Assembly (NCBI GenBank): GCA_021202515.1
Contig: JAJQCW010000053.1
Coordinates: forward strand, 1 to 34,465
Source: Clostridiales bacterium
GTDB lineage: Bacteria > Bacillota > Clostridia > Oscillospirales > Oscillospiraceae
Length of the DNA: 34,465 bases
Direction: 5' to 3'
The notes under the pieces are model-generated. The model saw nothing but the letters and a program-made list of their open reading frames with translations. It was not told where the DNA came from and ran no database searches. The stretch's first letter is position 1, and each line of letters begins with the position of its first letter. A program made the position numbers and the translations under genes. Below are positions 32,492 through 34,465 of this stretch, piece after piece.

Positions 32492-33271
32492 ATGAAACCT
32501 GTGGAATGTCCGTATGAGATCATGCTGCTGAACTCGCAGCAGCTGATTATCCCGAAGGATTACCAGCGCCGTTTGCGTCCCAATCGCGTGGACGCCATCG
32601 TCTCCGACTTCGATGAGCGCATCGCCAACGAGCCGAAGGTGAGTTGCCGTAACGGACGCTACTATGTGTTCGACGGTCAGCACACCATCGATGCCCGCGT
32701 CGCCAAGAACGGAGGCCGTCCCCTGCCCATCCGGTGCAAGGTCTATTACGGAATGACGGAGAGCGACGAGGCACTGCTGTTTGCCAAACAGACCGGCGCT
32801 TCTGCCCGGCTGACCCCCGGCGAGAAAATCCGCGCCAATATCTTCGGCGGCGAAGAGGTGGAGATGTGGTTTCTCCGTGTCAACGAGAGTTTGGGCCTGA
32901 CACTGGACTACGACCAGAAACAAGGTTACAAGCGCATCGCCTGCATCAAGACGGCGTTCGAGGAGTTCCAGACCATCGGCGAGGACAAGTACAAAGAAGC
33001 GCTGGGGCTGCTGCTGGCGGCGTGGAACGGCGACCCGGATTCCCTGCGGGCGGCGAACGTCAGAGGGATGTGTCGCTTCGTGGCGCTGTATCACGGCGAG
33101 TACAACCCCAAACGCATGGTGACGCAGCTCCGCAAGGTGGACCCGTTGACCATCTACCGGGAGGGCCGGGCCATCGGCAACAGCCTGACCGGATACAAGA
33201 AGTACCTTTACCAAGTTTACCGCATTTACAACGGGAACAGCAAAAAGTATGCGCTGCCGTTGAAATTCTGA
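32492..33271 (+). CDS. ParB/DGQHR-type protein (DUF6551-like)
   Basis: 259 aa; ATG preceded by the strong site TAGGAGGG. N-terminal ParB-like fold with IPKDYQRRLRPNRVDAIVSD (20-39) and the motif YYVFDGQHTIDA (58-69), where the GQH stretch matches the DGQHR/ParB nucleotide-binding loop. The rest is helical (FAKQTGASARLTPGEKIRAN; KRIACIKTAFEEFQTIG), with a basic C-terminal tail. It lies 9 bp after the ParB-like gene, so the two probably act together. The name DUF6551 is from memory of similar proteins in Firmicute conjugative elements; the exact biochemical function is unknown. Confidence 0.75.
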   Translation: MKPVECPYEIMLLNSQQLIIPKDYQRRLRPNRVDAIVSDFDERIANEPKVSCRNGRYYVFDGQHTIDARVAKNGGRPLPIRCKVYYGMTESDEALLFAKQTGASARLTPGEKIRANIFGGEEVEMWFLRVNESLGLTLDYDQKQGYKRIACIKTAFEEFQTIGEDKYKEALGLLLAAWNGDPDSLRAANVRGMCRFVALYHGEYNPKRMVTQLRKVDPLTIYREGRAIGNSLTGYKKYLYQVYRIYNGNSKKYALPLKF

Positions 33272-33282
33272 GGTGTCCTGCT

Positions 33283-33783
33283 ATGAGAGAAAACTGGGTC
33301 TACCGCCGTGGAGACGTGTACCTTGCTGACTGCGGCACATGGCGCGGCTCCATTCAGGGCGGCATCCGACCGGTGGTTGTCATGCAAAACAACACCGGCA
33401 ACCGGCACAGCCCTACGCTCAGCGTGGTGAAGCTGACCTCGAAGGTGAACAAGAAACCCAACCAGCCTACCCACTACACGCTGAAAAATGTGAGAGGTAT
33501 CCCGTACCCCTCACAGGTTTTAGCTGAACAGCCGGACACTATCAATAAGTCGGACATCATCCGCTATATGGCGCACCTGTCGGACAAGCATATGGCGGAG
33601 ATCAGCCGGTGTATCCAAGTGGAGATGGCACTGGGCAGCGACGCCCCAGAGAAAAGATGTGACAGAGCGGCAGGAGGCGCTACAGAGAATGACGCAGGCA
33701 CAGTTGGAGCAGATGCGGGATGTGGACATTATGACAGTAGACCCGCAGACGCTGGTGGATCGGAAGACCGTCCATGTGAATGA
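33283..33783 (+). CDS. PemK/MazF-family toxin-like protein with out-of-family C-terminal tail
   Basis: 166 aa from the ATG at 33283; the open frame extends far upstream only as a shadow of the previous gene. Residues 6-115 match the MazF/PemK beta barrel: YRRGDVYLADCG, GIRPVVVMQNNTGNRHSPTL, VVKLTSKVNKK, PSQVLAEQPDTINKSDI. Family members are mRNA endonucleases. No antitoxin is obvious next to it. The last 45 residues (from APEKRCDRAAG) are Gly/Ala/Asp-rich, unlike the family, and share 125 bases with the next gene in another frame; a lost stop codon or frameshift is possible. In these elements such PemK-like genes may regulate rather than kill. Confidence 0.75.
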   Translation: MRENWVYRRGDVYLADCGTWRGSIQGGIRPVVVMQNNTGNRHSPTLSVVKLTSKVNKKPNQPTHYTLKNVRGIPYPSQVLAEQPDTINKSDIIRYMAHLSDKHMAEISRCIQVEMALGSDAPEKRCDRAAGGATENDAGTVGADAGCGHYDSRPADAGGSEDRPCE

Positions 33784-33937
33784 GAAATTACCCAGGGAGC
33801 AGCGCGTCCGGCAGTATGCCAGAGACATCAAAAACCCTTACTGCTATCTGGACGATGGTGTTGTGGTAAAGGTGTCCTTTTCTGACGTGAAGGACACACT
33901 GGAAGATCGGCTCCTGGCATATGTCAGGAGCTGCTGA
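33659..33937 (+). CDS. Small DUF6870-like protein
   Basis: 92 aa if started at the GTG at 33659; an ATG at 33689 with AGGAGG eleven bases upstream gives 82 aa. A helical N-terminus (ALQRMTQAQLEQMRDVDI) is followed by VDPQTLVDRKTVHVNEKLPR, QRVRQYARDIKNPYCYLDDG and a C-terminal beta/helix (VVVKVSFSDVKDTLEDRLLAY). This resembles the small DUF6870 proteins of Firmicute integrative elements. No catalytic motif or membrane segment. It overlaps the 3' end of the PemK-like gene and is followed by a terminator. Function unknown. Confidence 0.7.
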   Translation: MTERQEALQRMTQAQLEQMRDVDIMTVDPQTLVDRKTVHVNEKLPREQRVRQYARDIKNPYCYLDDGVVVKVSFSDVKDTLEDRLLAYVRSC

Positions 33938-33944
33938 TTTGTCA

Positions 33945-33979
33945 AGGATGCCGCCGCTTCGGTGACATCCTCGCTTTTT
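33945..33979 (+). terminator. Intrinsic terminator after the DUF6870-like gene
   Basis: Stem aggatg (33945-33950) with catcct (33966-33971), an inner ccg-ctt-cgg hairpin, then five T (33975-33979). It closes the ParB-to-DUF6870 operon eight bases past the stop codon, before the recombinase. Confidence 0.75.
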
Positions 33980-34025
33980 AGTGAAGTCAAATGTATCCTA
34001 TCTGGTGAAAGGAGGAGGATTTTCT

Positions 34026-34418
34026 GTGGCAGATAAAATGTGGAACGTAGCTGCCTATACCCGTCTGTCCCGTGACGACGGCGACAAAGCAGAAAGTGAT
34101 TCCATCGGCAGCCAGAAGGAGATAATCAGAGCTTTCGTGCGAGACCGTGACGATATGGTCATTGTGAAGGAATACGTTGATGACGGCTATTCCGGGGTCA
34201 ACTTTGACCGCCCGGACTTTCAGCAGATGCTGGCTGACATCAAGGCCAAGCGCATCAACTGCGTGATCTGCAAAGACCTTTCCCGGTTCGCACGAAATTA
34301 CATCGACTCCGGGCGGTATCTGGAAAAGATATTCCCCTTTATGGGCGTCCGGTTTATAGCCAATGCGGTGATTTTCTGCTTGGAACTTGCCATTCGCAGC
34401 CTTCCTTTCCTGGATTGA
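34026..34418 (+). pseudogene. Truncated serine recombinase (resolvase domain only)
   Basis: GTG at 34026 behind GGAGGAGG; 130 aa. Residues 1-113 are a clear resolvase catalytic domain of a large serine recombinase: AAYTRLSRDDGDK with the nucleophile Ser, DSIGSQKEIIRAFV, EYVDDGYSGVNFDRPDFQQM and VICKDLSRFARNYIDSGRYLEK, ending at GVRFIA. The family then continues with a conserved ND motif and more than 350 further residues. Here the frame switches to unrelated NAVIFCLELAIRSLPFLD and stops. The recombinase and zinc-ribbon DNA-binding domains are absent, so it cannot integrate DNA by itself. The break lies near 34362. Confidence 0.85.
34363..34394 (-). pseudogene. 5' fragment of an opposing gene, possibly another serine recombinase
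   Basis: On the minus strand an ATG at 34394 follows GGAAAGGAAGG at ideal spacing and encodes MASSKQKITA(L), after which the frame runs into the antisense of the broken recombinase and soon stops. The KITAL stretch matches my recollection of how many Clostridia serine recombinases begin just before their YCRLSRDD motif; this is an inference from about ten residues. Sequence from 34395 to the window end would be this gene's leader. Confidence 0.4.
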
Positions 34419-34465
34419 TGGCGAAAAAATAGGCAAGAGCCGGAAAATCAACCGGTGTTTTAGTG

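Overview
The window looks like a GC-rich gut Clostridia genome, probably Oscillospiraceae-like (Flavonifractor/Lawsonibacter type). This is inferred from codon and GC usage, strong AGGAGG ribosome sites, the GPH sugar symporter, the AraC-controlled cytoplasmic glycosidases, and the conjugative-element genes at the right end. It has two parts. Positions 1 to about 28,700 form a large glycan-utilisation locus, almost all on the minus strand. From about 28,800 to the end, the DNA is at first clearly AT-richer, lies on the plus strand, and carries mobile-element-type genes.

Glycan locus, in order of minus-strand transcription: a DUF5060/DUF5605-like clan-A glycosidase (28658-27132); a unit with GH20 hexosaminidase, a GH43-like enzyme, nagA, nagB and an unassigned serine-hydrolase-like protein, ending at a strong terminator (26888-19905); GH3 and GH78 alpha-L-rhamnosidase (19864-14609); then GH2, GH43, GPH symporter, CE2-like SGNH esterase, GH3, GH1, xylulokinase and an L-fucose-isomerase-family enzyme that runs off the left edge (12884-1). 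The only plus-strand genes here are a small protein and an AraC-family regulator (13111-14542), divergent from GH2. None of the glycosidases shows a signal peptide and the only transporter is a single symporter. The likely job is therefore to import short decorated oligosaccharides or glycosides and take them apart in the cytoplasm, releasing rhamnose, glucose or galactose, pentoses and GlcNAc.

Three promoters (upstream of GH2, GH20 and the DUF5605-like gene) share an identical layout, GATAACA then 19 bp then TAnAAT. This defines a likely regulon of the local AraC protein.

A family of short hairpin units (stem, CTTGA loop, stem, joined by GAAG) occurs between nagA and nagB, forms the C-terminal tail of the GH43-like gene, and appears to be inserted in frame in the rhamnosidase. 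The stems change on both sides together. A different two-hairpin element is inserted in frame in one GH3.

Right part: a SARP/BTAD-like regulator; three direct repeats with an exact 11-bp period in front of a good promoter and a zinc-ribbon gene; a strong terminator; an XRE repressor whose ribosome site lies inside a perfect 11-bp inverted repeat; a candidate structured RNA ending in a terminator; then ParB-like, DUF6551-like, PemK/MazF-like and DUF6870-like genes; and a serine recombinase broken near residue 113. It is fused head-to-head with the 5' end of what may be a second recombinase gene.
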